Shown here piece by piece: positions 22,001-30,331 of a stretch of DNA of 64,000 nucleotides. Position 1 is the stretch's first letter. The number at the start of each line of letters is the position of its first letter. The notes below the pieces were generated by a model that was given only the letters and a program-made list of their open reading frames with translations, was not told the origin of the DNA and did not search any database. The position numbers were made by a program, and so were the translations under genes. This DNA comes from Branchipolynoe longqiensis (Eukaryota; Annelida; Polychaeta; Phyllodocida; Polynoidae), in assembly GCA_030323885.1 (NCBI GenBank), contig CM059187.1, forward strand, positions 86,422,614 to 86,486,613, given 5' to 3'.

Positions 22001-25000
22001 GGAAGGAAGGGAGGAAGGAAGGAAGGAAGGAAGGAAGGAAGGAAGGCATGGAGAATGGGAATGAAGTAGGTACGGAGGGGATGGACTGGGAGGGAAGGAG
22101 GGAGGGAGGGAAATGGGGTGGGGGAGAGGGGGAAGGGAGAGAATAGCGGGGGAAGGGGGAGACAGATAGGCGGAAGAGGGAGAAGGACAGACAAATATGG
22201 AGAGATAGTAAGGGAGAGAAAAAGAAAGTGAGAGGGGGGAGGGGGGGGGAGAGATGGGGAGAGATGGGGAGAGAGGGGGAAATAGCTATGAAATTTGCAT
22301 AGTACATAGTAATGAAACGAGGTTCCGCTGGTTCCTCTAGAAGGACTGAAGTTGTATCGTAACTCGCAGACTCAGCGTCCAGGGTTGAAGTTGGGGAAGG
22401 TGGTGAATACCCTTACATTAAGTGATATTTTATCTAATGTAAAGTTTTTGTTTGGTCAATCTTACTACAATCAACATTAGAAACAATTGTATGGCAATAA
22501 TCCTACCAAATTTAGTCATCAGAAGACAAAGTGTTGCACCCATAGTCAAGGAGCCGAGCGAGACGAACATCAACCCCCACCTTCTGGTGTGTAAGCTGAA
22601 GCTGCGACCTGCCGTTCCGAGTCGCAGCATCAGTCCTTCCATAGGGACCAGCGGAACACGGAAAACACGTATTGCTTGAGGAGACTAACAATGTGAAGGT
22701 ACTAATATATTCTCGGTGCATTCTGTGAGCTTACCATGGACAGTGGTGGTCCATCCGTAAGATGCACTGCCCACATCGCCGACAGTGGTGAGACCGGAGA
22801 GGACGTGGGCGTTGGCAAGCATTGCAATACAATTCCGGCGGGATATCTGTAATTGATTACATATCCTTTATCGGCTCTATAATAACTTGGAATGTTACTA
22901 GGTCAAGTAAAATCCAAAACATTGTATTCCCAGCTGGTCAATCGTCAAAGTTCTGATGAGGTTAAAATGGCATTAGAATATATACAGCTTGAAATAATAA
23001 TGCCATATAATGATATATAGAACTTGATGACTGGGAAAGTATTGAATATAACACGAATGAGGTGGAACCGAGGTCAAAATACCTTCCAATGGCCATGAAG
23101 CCTCAAATGAGTGGAAGTGTGATACATTTATTATATTCAAACCAACGACACATTAACTAGTAAATTTGTAAAAAGAAATGCAACGAATTACAAATAATTA
23201 GCCACAGCAAAATACAAAATCTGATATCTGACTGGCCATTCGGATATAGATCTTCACAAACTGCGCAGAAATATTTTATGCTTACATTGATAATATTTCG
23301 CCTATGAATTTGGCTATAAGCTGCTTACCGGATCCGGAGTCTTGCTCATTTTTTATGAAGGGTACGCGGCCTGGATTGGAAGTGACCGCCCTGAATAGAC
23401 TTGTGATACACAGTACCGCCACAGCTCCGTAAACTACCAACACAAAGTCAATTCAAGAAATGTAGTAATCCAAAATACCGCATTTCTTTCTACTGATCAA
23501 AAGAACTTATATTGGGGTTTGTTTTTTGTTTAAAAAAAATGGATTTTTACTCATAAATACAGACCAAAATGTGAATTTAGGTCTTCATCTGACATGAAAA
23601 GAATACTCTTTTGGATGTTGAGTTGTATTTAATCAGCAACATGTAGTACCGTCACTGTATGGTTTTCCCAAGGGGTGATCTTGGGGGCACACCAAAACAA
23701 AACAAACTGGGGGGAAAACACCGACAGAGAGCTCCCAGCCGAGCAAACAATGTGAGGGGGGAAATATTTAGTCCAATAGAGAGTGCATATTTGATTTCAC
23801 TTAGGGTTCATGCGATGTCTTCATTATTTTCGCGTGGGAACGAAGATTCCTTAAATGAGGGGTATATTTTGCTAATTGTGTACTTAAGCAAGCTAAAGAG
23901 AAGAAAACACATAACTTTCGAAATTCCATTAAATAAATGTATGTATGTATGTATGTATGTATGTATGTATGTATGTATGTATGTACGCCTATGCATGTAC
24001 TATCTAGGTCACTCTCCTGAAAAGTGGCCAGAAATGTCACATGGAGAGTTAAAAAATAAAGGTGTAGTCCCTGATTAAGCTATGGCAGTATCACATGTGT
24101 TGCTCAGACATAACACATGTTTAGGACACCACAGTCTGCTTAATAACAATCGAAGCAGAATTAAATAATTTCAAACTGAGAAGCATATTAATCATGGCAT
24201 AATATACAGAAATATGGTAGTGCATAATTCCCAGCCATGCTTTATTCACTGAATAATTAGTGCACAATATTTGTGTGGCTTCCAGACACCACTGGTTACA
24301 TCTGTGATAGATATTTGTAATGTTATTTCTGAAGAAATCAAATAATTTTGTTTTAAATTTAAGCATGCATACATGTTAATACATACTTCCTTTTGATTTG
24401 GAAACTGTTTTGTTTGATATATCAATGCAATACAAGATGTTAGTAAGGATCCAACCATGTCCCATGTCATGTTACAAATGGCTGACTGTAAAATGGGTTG
24501 TTTTTTTTGTACAAAAACACTTCATAACTAAAAAGACCAAAGTTGCACGTGGTTTATTTTATTTCCCTTATTTCTTACATCAAATCTGAACATGAATATG
24601 AAAAGTATAAAGAAAAAAATAAGTGGGACGTTTCTTTATTGATGTTTTAAAATCCCATCCCATGCTGACCAGTTTTCAGGAGAGTGATCCATGTACGTAT
24701 GTATGTATTTATTGTGTCTCATGTGTGATAATGTATGCTAGTAATAGTATTATATAGTAATTAGTATGCTACTTCATTAATTTAATGATACGACTAGGCC
24801 TATCCGTAATCTGTATAGACAGTCATTAGTGCAGTAGCACATGCTAAGAGAGTACCTAAATAGGAAAAATCACCCCTACTAGTACAAGTACGGGGTGAAC
24901 CTTTTATCTACCTTATTGGATGCATACTTCAACCTCATAGCTTACATATAATTGGCAGCTCTGACACAACGCCGTCGTTGTAGCGTGGCTTTAATAAAAG

Positions 25001-25270
25001 GAAAATGGTGCTCCATGTTCCGTAAATCCAATAAAAAATTATGAATCCAACAGTGAAGAAACCTTGCTTGTTCAAGAGAATGTGCACCCTCCCTACAATA
25101 GGCAAGGTGGAAACTATTACTTTGTTCGAGTAGTCACCATTAGCAAAGTCCCCAGAGGTGCCTTGAGACTCTATCGAAAGCAATATTTCTTGTTGTTTTT
25201 GTATTTTCGATTTTTCCTCCGGGTTTTTAACCCATGTGTTCTGCCATTGCAAATACTGAGATAGGTTCAT
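9898..25270 (-). CDS. ZDHHC21-like: DHHC palmitoyltransferase, ZDHHC21-like; 7 coding exons plus a duplicated exon 5
   Basis: Integral membrane enzyme expected to attach palmitate to cysteines of target proteins. Exons at 24946-25270, 23329-23433, 22735-22846, 21774-21912, 17838-17957 or 17013-17132, 11777-11850 and 9898-10027 join in phase to 334 residues. The cysteine-rich domain fits Cx2Cx9HCx2Cx2Cx4DHHCx5Cx4N exactly (C151, C154, H164, C165, C168, C171, D176-C179, C185, N190), with C179 the catalytic cysteine. Four membrane helices are predicted near 71-93, 108-124, 192-214 and 236-260. NPG replaces the usual DPG (128-130), and TTID replaces TTxE (270-273). The ATG at 25270 has A at -3 and an in-frame TAG upstream. 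The N-terminus is about 60 residues longer than vertebrate ZDHHC21 as I remember it; helix 1, the FYG junction and the C-terminal W..PF region suggest that subfamily. Substrates are unknown. Confidence 0.93.
10205..10503 (-). mobile_element. SINE-C copy (tRNA-Arg-like head with inserted T6 hairpin)
   Basis: Minus-strand copy of the family also seen at 20892-21190 and 49393-49689. The head is at the right end: A box TGGTGGAGTGG, inserted hairpin with six T, an anticodon-like arm with a CTCCTAA loop, and B box GGTTCGATTCC. It lies in intron 6, directly upstream of exon 7. The long minus-strand frame 9898-10368 is a chance fusion of this SINE with exon 7. Confidence 0.9.
10870..11000 (-). mobile_element. 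SINE-A fragment
   Basis: Tail and part of the body (GTCCTGGCAACATCTAAGG) joined by an internal deletion to the AAGTCATTGGTTTGAC block near the head. The tRNA-like part is missing. Confidence 0.8.
11001..11776. other. intron 6 sequence; TA-repeat; no gene
   Basis: Contains a CA run (11011-11022), a TA array at 11237-11264, and then a G-rich stretch (11265-11530) with CCATGGGG repeats that supplies short open frames without recognisable domains. I see no exon of the DHHC gene here. Confidence 0.5.
11777..11850 (-). CDS. DHHC gene exon 6
   Basis: 74 nt, residues 268-291 plus two bases of 292. [14 protein letters not shown] carries the family's TTxE position as TTID, so the acidic residue is kept as aspartate. 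Acceptor TTGCAATAG, donor GTGAGT. Too short to stand out as an ORF; its phase fits exon 5 (phase 0) and exon 7. Confidence 0.9.
12467..12532 (+). mobile_element. retroposon 3' tail with hairpin and ATCA repeats
   Basis: CGCCGTG...CACGGCG forms a perfect 7-bp stem around a 20-nt loop containing ATATGGCCTATGCTGC. It is followed by GTAAAG and an AACA/ATCA-rich tail. A second copy lies at 18836-18898. I cannot identify the body of the element. Confidence 0.7.
12690..12975 (-). mobile_element. tRNA-derived SINE (SINE-D)
   Basis: On the minus strand the right end reads like a tRNA: TAGTCTAATGGTTAGGACG (A box region), then GAGTTCCAAGTCC (B box region). A unique body follows, ending near 12690 in a CAAACAAACA tail. 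Only one copy is in the window. The plus-strand frame 12723-12986 is a by-product. Confidence 0.65.
13062..13412 (+). mobile_element. TTAA-flanked MITE (P family)
   Basis: Begins TTAAAGCTGCATAGTCCGATG and ends with CCATCGGACTAT, so the ends are inverted repeats; the right TTAA has mutated. About 350 bp, no coding capacity. In intron 5 of the DHHC gene, downstream of exon 5b. Confidence 0.85.
13500..13730 (+). repeat. interspersed repeat family R
   Basis: Shares CATTAGAAACAAATGTATG and the block GCTGAAGCTGTGACCCGG with the copy at 22444-22690. The GCTGTGACC...GGTTGCAGC inverted repeat is kept with one G-T type change. Function and class unknown. Confidence 0.6.
14124..16033. other. intron 5 sequence, no gene recognised
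   Basis: About 1.9 kb of the long intron between exons 5b and 6. Short open frames at 14583-14792 (plus) and 14954-15172 (minus) have no recognisable domains or good splice context. A T-rich stretch at 15294-15306 and poly-A patches occur. No repeat copy I could pair. Confidence 0.45.
16034..16235 (-). mobile_element. SINE-B copy, decayed
   Basis: Left end AAGTAAGGGAAATTTCAATCGC is the reverse complement of the SINE-B tail. The middle has the GAGCGCCAGGCTAGGTAGCGAC block shared with SINE-A, and the right end has CTCAATCGGCCATCCC, the tRNA-like head. Confidence 0.75.
16566..16783 (+). mobile_element. SINE-B copy
   Basis: Head (CGTCGAATGAGTGTAGCG, B box GGTTCGAACCC), body with AAATTGATACTTGTCGC, tail GAAATTTCCCCTGCTTAATC then AACTAATGTACC and AAAC repeats. 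Its uninterrupted tail provides the empty-site reference for the MITE in the SINE-B at 38222. Confidence 0.85.
17013..17132 (-). CDS. DHHC gene exon 5b (downstream copy of duplicated exon)
   Basis: Same length, phase and splice-site quality as exon 5a (acceptor CCCTTACTTCCAG, donor GTGAGT). The fourth helix reads [20 protein letters not shown]. Relative to 5a the changes are S to A, V to L, S to N and G to A, all in the helix or at its end. Using one copy gives 334 residues; using both would keep the frame (374 residues) but add a fifth helix and put the C-terminal tail on the wrong side, so mutually exclusive use is the natural inference. Confidence 0.88.
17203..17285 (-). mobile_element. 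SINE-A tail fragment
   Basis: Tail plus start of body only. It lies immediately beside the duplicated intron block of exon 5b, at the same relative position as the SINE-A beside exon 5a (18020), so a SINE was probably present there before the exon duplicated. Confidence 0.75.
17445..17769 (-). mobile_element. SINE-A copy, near full length
   Basis: Complete order of tail, body and tRNA-like head (GGCCGAATCATTAGAGCG in reverse complement), with several substitutions. It fills much of the 705-bp intron between exons 5a and 5b. Confidence 0.88.
17838..17957 (-). CDS. DHHC gene exon 5a (upstream copy of duplicated exon)
   Basis: 120 nt, phase 0 to 0, coding [17 protein letters not shown] and the fourth membrane helix ([20 protein letters not shown]) to WMT. 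The acceptor (CCCTTGTTTCCAG) and donor (GTGAGT) are both strong. In transcription order this is the first of the two copies. It differs from exon 5b at 13 of 120 bases by hand count, giving four conservative residue changes. The flanking intron is also duplicated. Confidence 0.88.
18020..18332 (-). mobile_element. SINE-A copy, near full length
   Basis: Tail at the left (GTTTGTTGGAGTTTTACATC), head at the right with the A box mutated. It sits in intron 4 just upstream of exon 5a. The minus-strand frame 18261-18539 is a by-product. Confidence 0.85.
18836..18898 (+). mobile_element. retroposon 3' tail with hairpin and ATCA repeats
   Basis: Second copy of the tail at 12467: the same 7-bp CGCCGTG/CACGGCG stem, a loop with two substitutions, GTAAAGC, then ATCA repeats. 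Confidence 0.7.
19203..19540 (+). mobile_element. TTAA-flanked MITE (P family)
   Basis: TTAA at both ends (19203-19206, 19537-19540), with inverted ends AGCTGCATAGTCC and GGACTCTGCAACT. Intron 4 of the DHHC gene. Confidence 0.88.
20051..20401 (+). mobile_element. TTAA-flanked MITE (P family), older copy
   Basis: Left flank mutated to TTGA, right TTAA intact. Ends ACCTACATAGTCCAATG and CATCAAACTATGCAACT. Only about 510 bases from the copy at 19203, in the same orientation. Confidence 0.85.
20892..21190 (+). mobile_element. SINE-C copy with AAC tail
   Basis: Head with A box TGGCGGAGTGG and B box GGTTCGATTCC, body of about 200 bp, end CAGTATAAATCTTC followed by an AACAACAAT tail. The inserted hairpin with T6 lies between the two promoter boxes. 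Confidence 0.92.
21774..21912 (-). CDS. DHHC gene exon 4
   Basis: 139 nt, the last base of W181 through K227. [16 protein letters not shown] completes the cysteine-rich domain and is followed by the third helix (to about 218) and a short lumenal-side segment WPTCISCPK. Acceptor TTTAAG, donor GTACTA. The donor is the weakest in the gene, which may matter because it is the one that must pair with either copy of exon 5. Ends in phase 0. Confidence 0.93.
21970..22275. repeat. polypurine tract (GGAA/GGGA repeats) in intron 3
   Basis: About 300 bases almost entirely A and G on the plus strand, starting with GGAGGGAGGGAAGGAAGG and partly mirror-symmetric. On the transcribed gene's sense (minus) strand this is a long pyrimidine tract, and it creates serine/proline-rich spurious frames. 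Confidence 0.95.
22444..22690 (+). repeat. interspersed repeat family R
   Basis: Best copy of the hairpin: GCTGCGAC...GTCGCAGC around a 12-nt loop. Shares the CATTAGAAACAA block with the copies at 5354 and 13500. It ends about 45 bases from exon 3. Confidence 0.6.
22735..22846 (-). CDS. DHHC gene exon 3, catalytic core
   Basis: 112 nt, residues 145-180 plus two bases of W181. Contains [16 protein letters not shown] and [15 protein letters not shown], so nearly the whole zinc-binding region and the DHHC active site. Acceptor AATTACAG and donor GTAAGC. The tryptophan after DHHCP is split between this exon and the next (TG|G). Confidence 0.95.
23329..23433 (-). CDS. DHHC gene exon 2
   Basis: 105 nt, entering two bases into codon 109 and ending after the first base of codon 144. 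It encodes the second helix ([16 protein letters not shown]) and the TSNPGRVP segment, the family's DPG motif with N for D. Acceptor TTGGTAG and donor GTAAGC. Too short to be listed as an ORF. Confidence 0.92.
23938..23984. repeat. (ATGT)n microsatellite
   Basis: About 12 tetranucleotide units in intron 1. It generates short YVCM and YIHT frames that are not genes. Confidence 0.95.
24003..24690. mobile_element. DNA element with GGTCACTCTCCTGAAAA ends
   Basis: The left end contains TAGGTCACTCTCCTGAAAAG and the right end, inverted, GGATCACTCTCCTGAAAAC. The same end type bounds the element at 47366-48534. No transposase visible. Intron 1 of the DHHC gene. Confidence 0.7.
24868..24911 (-). mobile_element. 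isolated end of the TAGATAAAAGATTCACC MITE family
   Basis: Reverse complement reads TAGATAAAAGGTTCACCCC followed by GTACTTGTAC. I do not find a matching opposite end, so this is a fragment or solo end. Confidence 0.6.
24946..25270 (-). CDS. DHHC gene exon 1 (start codon)
   Basis: Encodes residues 1-108 plus the first base of 109. The start is preceded by an in-frame TAG 27 bases upstream. Residues 1-55 are polar ([14 protein letters not shown]) with no signal peptide. Then come [11 protein letters not shown] and the first membrane helix ([14 protein letters not shown]). The donor GTAAGC lies at 24945-24940. The open frame runs a few codons past the donor, so an ORF search alone would give a false C-terminus. 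Confidence 0.92.
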
Positions 25271-26023
25271 GGTGCAAACTTTACTCCTGCAGCCCTACAC
25301 GCCACAGTATGCTCCGTGCCACCGTGGACGGTCTACTGTGGTTGTGTAGTACCAGTAGGTGAAGTTTCACGAGGTGCACGCAGCCCTCGGCCTCGGCACG
25401 AAATGTCTGTCACTGATCCTCCTTGTTATTTGTATTAATTTTAGTTAGCAACCAATCCCAAGGTAACGAACCAATATTAAGTCAGTCACACTCACAGTGC
25501 ACTGTCTATAATTATACCATCAAATTGGCAAAGCACTGAACTAATGTCCCAAGCAGCCTGTGTGGTGCATGTGGGGTAAATTCTAATATCGCTTACTGCC
25601 AAAGCAAATGAACAGTGCACTTACTAACCAGTGTCAGTTCCAATTTACACATAACTGAATTGAGCTGACACTAGTGTCAGTGACAGGCCTCAGGCAGTCA
25701 GTCAGTGATCTGATGTTCCGTGACCGTGAATCAGTTACGTTAGTTACGTTATTAGTTCCAGTTTCGCGTTCATTTAAATTAAATAAAAGATTGAAAAAGG
25801 TTGCTTCATGGAAAATGTCGTACATCGCATAAATAATGTCCTTTAATGCCATCGGACATTCGAGCCCATTACAAATTATACGATTCTGACGAAGTTCTGT
25901 TTACTCCTTAGTTTGTTGCAAAGTATCGTAAACTTCCGGTGTTGTAACGGGTTTTCATGTGGCACCACCTAGTGGATTTCCTTTATTCGTCATTAATCAC
26001 CAACTACACTGTCTAACCCATTA
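25271..26023. other. upstream region of the DHHC gene
   Basis: Should hold the 5' UTR and promoter of the minus-strand DHHC gene. I see no TATA box at a convincing distance and no CpG-rich island. A small inverted repeat, CTGACACTAGTGTCAG (25667-25682), is conspicuous. The 72-codon minus frame at 25634-25852 has no recognisable domain. Confidence 0.4.
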
Positions 26024-26337
26024 TATAGAGGGGGTGTAATTACGTCACGAGGCAACTTTTGATGGCCATATTGGATTACATACAGGAGGTTTGCACCTGT
26101 CTACATTGTGCTTATTTACCTCTTTGTTGGTTTATTTGTCACTGTTTTGAGCAGTTTCGCCTCAGAAGCTGAAAGTAAACACATTGGATGTAAACTGCCC
26201 AGAACAGCTCAGAACACAAGGAAAATGATGTTACTGTATCAGCATATGTTCACAACAGGGCTAGGGAAGGGTGCTCGTAATCCAAGATGGCTGATTGCTG
26301 ACCTCTGAGTGATGACGTCATGTGCACTCCCTCTATA
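26024..26337. mobile_element. MITE with TATAGAGGG ends (M family)
   Basis: Ends TATAGAGGGGGTG and, inverted, TATAGAGGGAGTGCAC, with GATGACGTCATG just inside the right end. Related copies at 32610-32912 and 48654-48985. A 66-codon frame inside (26108-26308) also appears in part in the other copies and is not a gene. Confidence 0.88.
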
Positions 26338-27074
26338 ATTTCAATATATTAGTGGGTTTTATTTTCTGGAATCAGGTTGACAAATGAAGTGCAATGACAT
26401 ATTAAGAATTACCTTATAGTAATGTGACCTAAGACAAGTATTTGCAAGAACAACTTTAAAGTCTCAATGTATATCTATATGTGGTTTAAAAAGTATGGAA
26501 TTCACTTGACAATAATATCAAATATTCAAAAAACATTTATGTTTCAATGAATGTATAAACAGAAAATATTGAAGCTTTATCAGAGGGAAAACACATAGTA
26601 GTCTAGTACATAAATATTGAGATGTGGTTTGCAGTATTGAGGGTAATTCAAGACCAGACACAGAATATTTAAATTGTGGACTAAAAATTTATTAATCAAA
26701 CTTAATAAATTTTACATTAGCCTCTGATAATAATTATCAATATCTAACAATACCGACAAGTTATTATTTCATCAATACAGATGATATTACGGTACTTGCC
26801 CTGCTCTATTCTATCATCCTGGATAGTACAACCCAGAGCTATAATTAAGCCTAACTCTCAATATTACTTATGTGCAGGTTATTCATGAACTAGATATTTA
26901 TTTAGTCATTATTTAGTTTAAATGTTGAAGATTAAAATTATTTCTTGAGAATTGAAGACAGGCACCATCAGCTAGGGGGTGATCACGGTCATACTCCTGA
27001 GGCACTCCAGGCACACATCAGCTTCTTTTATCATTATTTCACACAAGCAAACAGAGGAAATGACCATCTAGCTC

Positions 27075-28121
27075 TCAGCCAAATTGTGAAAGGAGAGCGG
27101 ATGGTCCATTACTAACCATGTTTTTATTTACATAATTAAAAATGCTATTTGATTTCCAATGGCCTAACGTCTTTATACGGTTCAGAGGTACTCCTGCGCG
27201 AGCATACTGTTGGGCAGCTCCACGACGTAGACTATGCGACGTTACCATTGACCACCAGGGTAGATTGGCACCTTTCAGCACCAAACGGAGGCATTTCGTG
27301 AAGGCCTGACTAGTAAGCGGCTCCCCGTTCGAGAGTACGAATGCTGGGGAGCCTTCATGCACACGAGTATGGCGGGTGTAATTACTCCATGCACGAACAG
27401 GACAGTACAGCTCGTTCGGACCCATTGGCAGTCGGACGCGGTAGCTGTCCTCTGGTCTGCATGTAGTTTTGGTACTCCGTATGTGCACCATCAGGTACGT
27501 TGGATGTGCCCGGATATCTCCACCCAGCAATGTATGACCGCCATCACCCAGCATCTCGGAATAAAATAAATTTGACTGTCTTAGCAAACATGTATATCCA
27601 ATCAGTACAGCAGCAATAAATACCAGACCATATTTACCAATTGTCATCAATTTTAATATGATTAACTTAACATGTTTAATTTTTAATGGATAAGCTCTAT
27701 TTACAATAGTATTCTTTAATTTAAATACACCTTGTTTAAGTACTAGTAACGCATAACAGTCAAATGCATCCCAGTTACCCCCTACTAGCCTTAGCCACGA
27801 TTTGGCGCCACTGAGATAATTTTTTATAGCTCCTGGGGTCTTTAGTCTATCGTTTAAATATAAAACGTATAACATTACCGTCTTGAGTTTGGTTTTTTTA
27901 GGATTATCTTTTTGTTTCTTGCAAAACTTCAAATATTCGAAAAAATGCACCCTTTTATTTCTCCAGGTTCCTTCCGCTAATCCCGCCTTGAAGTATATGC
28001 CTAGTCTATGTACTAATGCATTATTGTAGTCTGCGAGCGTAGAGAAAAGGCAAAGAGAAGTAATTAGAAACCGAGCAGAATCACAGGTACAGATCAAACA
28101 CACTATCGGTGTGACAAACAT
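27075..28121 (-). CDS. tyrosine recombinase of the YR retrotransposon
   Basis: 348 residues, ATG start. This enzyme would integrate the element's DNA by site-specific-like recombination instead of a DDE integrase. The N-terminal half looks like a core-binding domain (YLKFCKKQKDNPKKTKLKT). The catalytic half has R in CLLRQSNL, a lysine candidate in HIRSTKTT, HSLRRGAAQQ (H and second R), LGHWKS, and the nucleophile in IFNYVNK. All catalytic positions are present and there is no stop, so it may be active. It ends SALLSQFG. Confidence 0.93.
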   Translation of the reverse strand: MFVTPIVCLICTCDSARFLITSLCLFSTLADYNNALVHRLGIYFKAGLAEGTWRNKRVHFFEYLKFCKKQKDNPKKTKLKTVMLYVLYLNDRLKTPGAIKNYLSGAKSWLRLVGGNWDAFDCYALLVLKQGVFKLKNTIVNRAYPLKIKHVKLIILKLMTIGKYGLVFIAAVLIGYTCLLRQSNLFYSEMLGDGGHTLLGGDIRAHPTYLMVHIRSTKTTCRPEDSYRVRLPMGPNELYCPVRAWSNYTRHTRVHEGSPAFVLSNGEPLTSQAFTKCLRLVLKGANLPWWSMVTSHSLRRGAAQQYARAGVPLNRIKTLGHWKSNSIFNYVNKNMVSNGPSALLSQFG

Positions 28122-28129
28122 CTATTCTG

Positions 28130-28690
28130 GATAGCGCATACTGCTGGCATAAGTCGTCAGCTATTAATTTAGACCTTGAGTCAAAAAACATCCTACTCAG
28201 CGCATCCACCAGTACTAGGTCTTTCCCAGCCTTGTGCTACACCAGTACTTCGCAGGAATTCTGCGCAGAAAACCTCCATATTTCTCTTGCACAGGCACAC
28301 AAGACGGGGTCTTTCCCAGCACCCGTAGATAACACTTTTTGTGATGCTTCATTATCAGTGTTAATGATAATCATGAACTCTTCCGGGTTTTTAGGATAAA
28401 GGCTTTTAAGCGCCACTACTAAATTAATGGCCTCTAATTGGGCAATGTGAAAATCATTAATCAGAAATTCTGGAGTGTACAATTGAGAAAAATAATGCGT
28501 TCCACTGAACCCCCCCCCCCCCCCGCAAGTAGGGACGAGTCGCACTCAATGACCCACCTTTTCTTTGGACACGGCCTGAGCAAAATCAACCCATTACTAC
28601 CTTCCGCGAAATGCAAAAACCATGCTATATCCCTAAGCAAACCCTCACTGACTACAACCTTCCCAATAAACGGAGTATCCCTCAAAAAAT
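28130..28690 (-). pseudogene. RNase H domain of the YR retrotransposon, frameshifted
   Basis: Pieces in three frames carry the four acidic positions: IECDSSLLAGGG, QLEAINLVVAL, INTDNEAS and LVDALSRM. A shift occurs at the run of 14 C (28511-28524), where one frame ends in glycines and the next resumes. A TAG interrupts CEVLV*HKAGK, where the second copy (62160-62230) reads CEVQVMHKAGK. The C-run shift could be a sequencing error. Confidence 0.85.
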
Positions 28691-28852
28691 CCTAAATTCT
28701 ATTTATAAAACGCCTAGATTGAACAACACATTTTGAAATAAATTGTAACCTGCCCACCAATCTTTGTACATGTTTCCTAGTAACCTTATTTCCCCGTTTC
28801 CATTTCCGACACTCCGTTAGGACACTCGTCAGTTTTTCCCCTGGGATCTTTA

Positions 28853-30331
28853 CTACCATATTAATCGAATCAATTTCGTACCCCAACCATAACTTTTTTG
28901 AGCTGGGGCAGTGCATTTTTTAACTGATAACTCTAGACCCAATTTTTTCATTAAATTTTGAATAAAATGATACGCGGCTTGTGCTTTCAAAAAAGAACTC
29001 TCCACCCCTACAAAATCGTCCAAATAACATACTGCAAAAAATCCCTCATTCGTCACTAAATGCACCACCGCTGACGTCGTCCGAGCACACGCCATGCTAG
29101 ACGTCCTACAGCCGAATGGAGGCGCGATATCAAAGAAATACTGATCACCCACTTTAATTCCGAATAATGACACGCTAAAGGGACAGGTCCTCAACTGTTT
29201 GTAGGCTCTTGCTAAGTCCACCGACCACATATAGCACCCTTTCCCCAATTTAGTGACTTCCCTAGCCAAGGTCATGATGGTCGGCAAGGTATAAGTAAAC
29301 CTACATCCCTGATAGAAACCCTTGACTATACCCGCATTAACTCCCTTACCTTTTGGATAACTAAGATCTACAATAATTCTGCGTTCCTTGGTATTTTTCT
29401 TTGGGCGGGTCATAATTGGGCTTATTTGGGCCCAAGGAACAAAAGGTGGATCAGTGAATGGTCCCAGTAGCGCCCCATGAGAGAGTTCAGTGGTCACATA
29501 GTTATCTATCCAAAATACATCTTCGTCATTACACGAGTGGTTACTCTCTACCGGCGATGGCAGGACATTCCTAGTGTAGTTAGCTGGCCAACCAAATTCC
29601 AAATAATCCACTAATTCTGTATCACGATAGTTAATAAAAAAATTTCTCCACATATCTATATGTAGCCCTGAAGGCACCAGAATTCTAGCACTTAAGTAAT
29701 TAGGCAGACCGGATTTACGGACTGCCGTATAAATCAATGAATAAGGACACTGTGACACCATGTCACACCGCCAACCAGGCCACAAAGACAACAAAATCGT
29801 ACGATATGCAAGCGGAGACTTTTCACAGAACTTTGGAATATTTTCAATATGATCCATATCCACCAGCAATTCATCCTCAATATCACTGATATCTGGTACA
29901 GGAGACTTGCGACCATCATCACCGATACATGACGCTGAATTGCTAATATCATGAATCGACCGTTTGTTACTGGTACGGGCGACACTACCATCGCCGACAG
30001 GGGTTACCCGCTTTGTAGATAACAGATTTAGTTTAGGTATATCAGAACCATCAACAGTGGCACGGGTCAACAATTTCGAAACACTGAGTGCTTCAAAATC
30101 ATTGACGGATAACTTATCATTTATTAACGTAGGCAACTGCCGAACATCAACATAGTCACGAGAACAAACATCACTCGAACAACTGGTTAACAAGTCGTGC
30201 TGATTAGCACTTAAGCATGTACGATCATGTAGTGAATCACACATAGGGTTGACTGCTGGATCAACTAATGTTTTAATTGCGGAAGTTTGAGCAAACCCCG
30301 ATGAATTGTTGTGAATTGAGTCAACAAGCAA
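28853..30331 (-). CDS. reverse transcriptase ORF of the YR retrotransposon
   Basis: 492 residues. The first ~230 residues are serine/acid-rich with no domain I recognise. The RT core follows: TRPKKNTKERRIIVDLSYPKG, MWSVDLARAYKQLRTCP, IAPPFGCRTSSMACART, and the catalytic box FAVCYLDDFVGV. The reading frame is lost after LSVKKC near 28930 and continues in another frame (KLWLGYEIDS to RRFINRI, down to 28692), so the thumb and connection are out of frame with the palm. Confidence 0.9.
   Translation of the reverse strand: MLVDSIHNNSSGFAQTSAIKTLVDPAVNPMCDSLHDRTCLSANQHDLLTSCSSDVCSRDYVDVRQLPTLINDKLSVNDFEALSVSKLLTRATVDGSDIPKLNLLSTKRVTPVGDGSVARTSNKRSIHDISNSASCIGDDGRKSPVPDISDIEDELLVDMDHIENIPKFCEKSPLAYRTILLSLWPGWRCDMVSQCPYSLIYTAVRKSGLPNYLSARILVPSGLHIDMWRNFFINYRDTELVDYLEFGWPANYTRNVLPSPVESNHSCNDEDVFWIDNYVTTELSHGALLGPFTDPPFVPWAQISPIMTRPKKNTKERRIIVDLSYPKGKGVNAGIVKGFYQGCRFTYTLPTIMTLAREVTKLGKGCYMWSVDLARAYKQLRTCPFSVSLFGIKVGDQYFFDIAPPFGCRTSSMACARTTSAVVHLVTNEGFFAVCYLDDFVGVESSFLKAQAAYHFIQNLMKKLGLELSVKKCTAPAQKSYGWGTKLIRLIW

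Noticed and set aside
21961..22307. Serine/proline-rich minus-strand frames
   Set aside because: Produced by the polypurine tract; low complexity in all frames.
26108..26308. 66-codon plus-strand frame
   Set aside because: Lies wholly inside an M-family MITE and decays in the other two copies.
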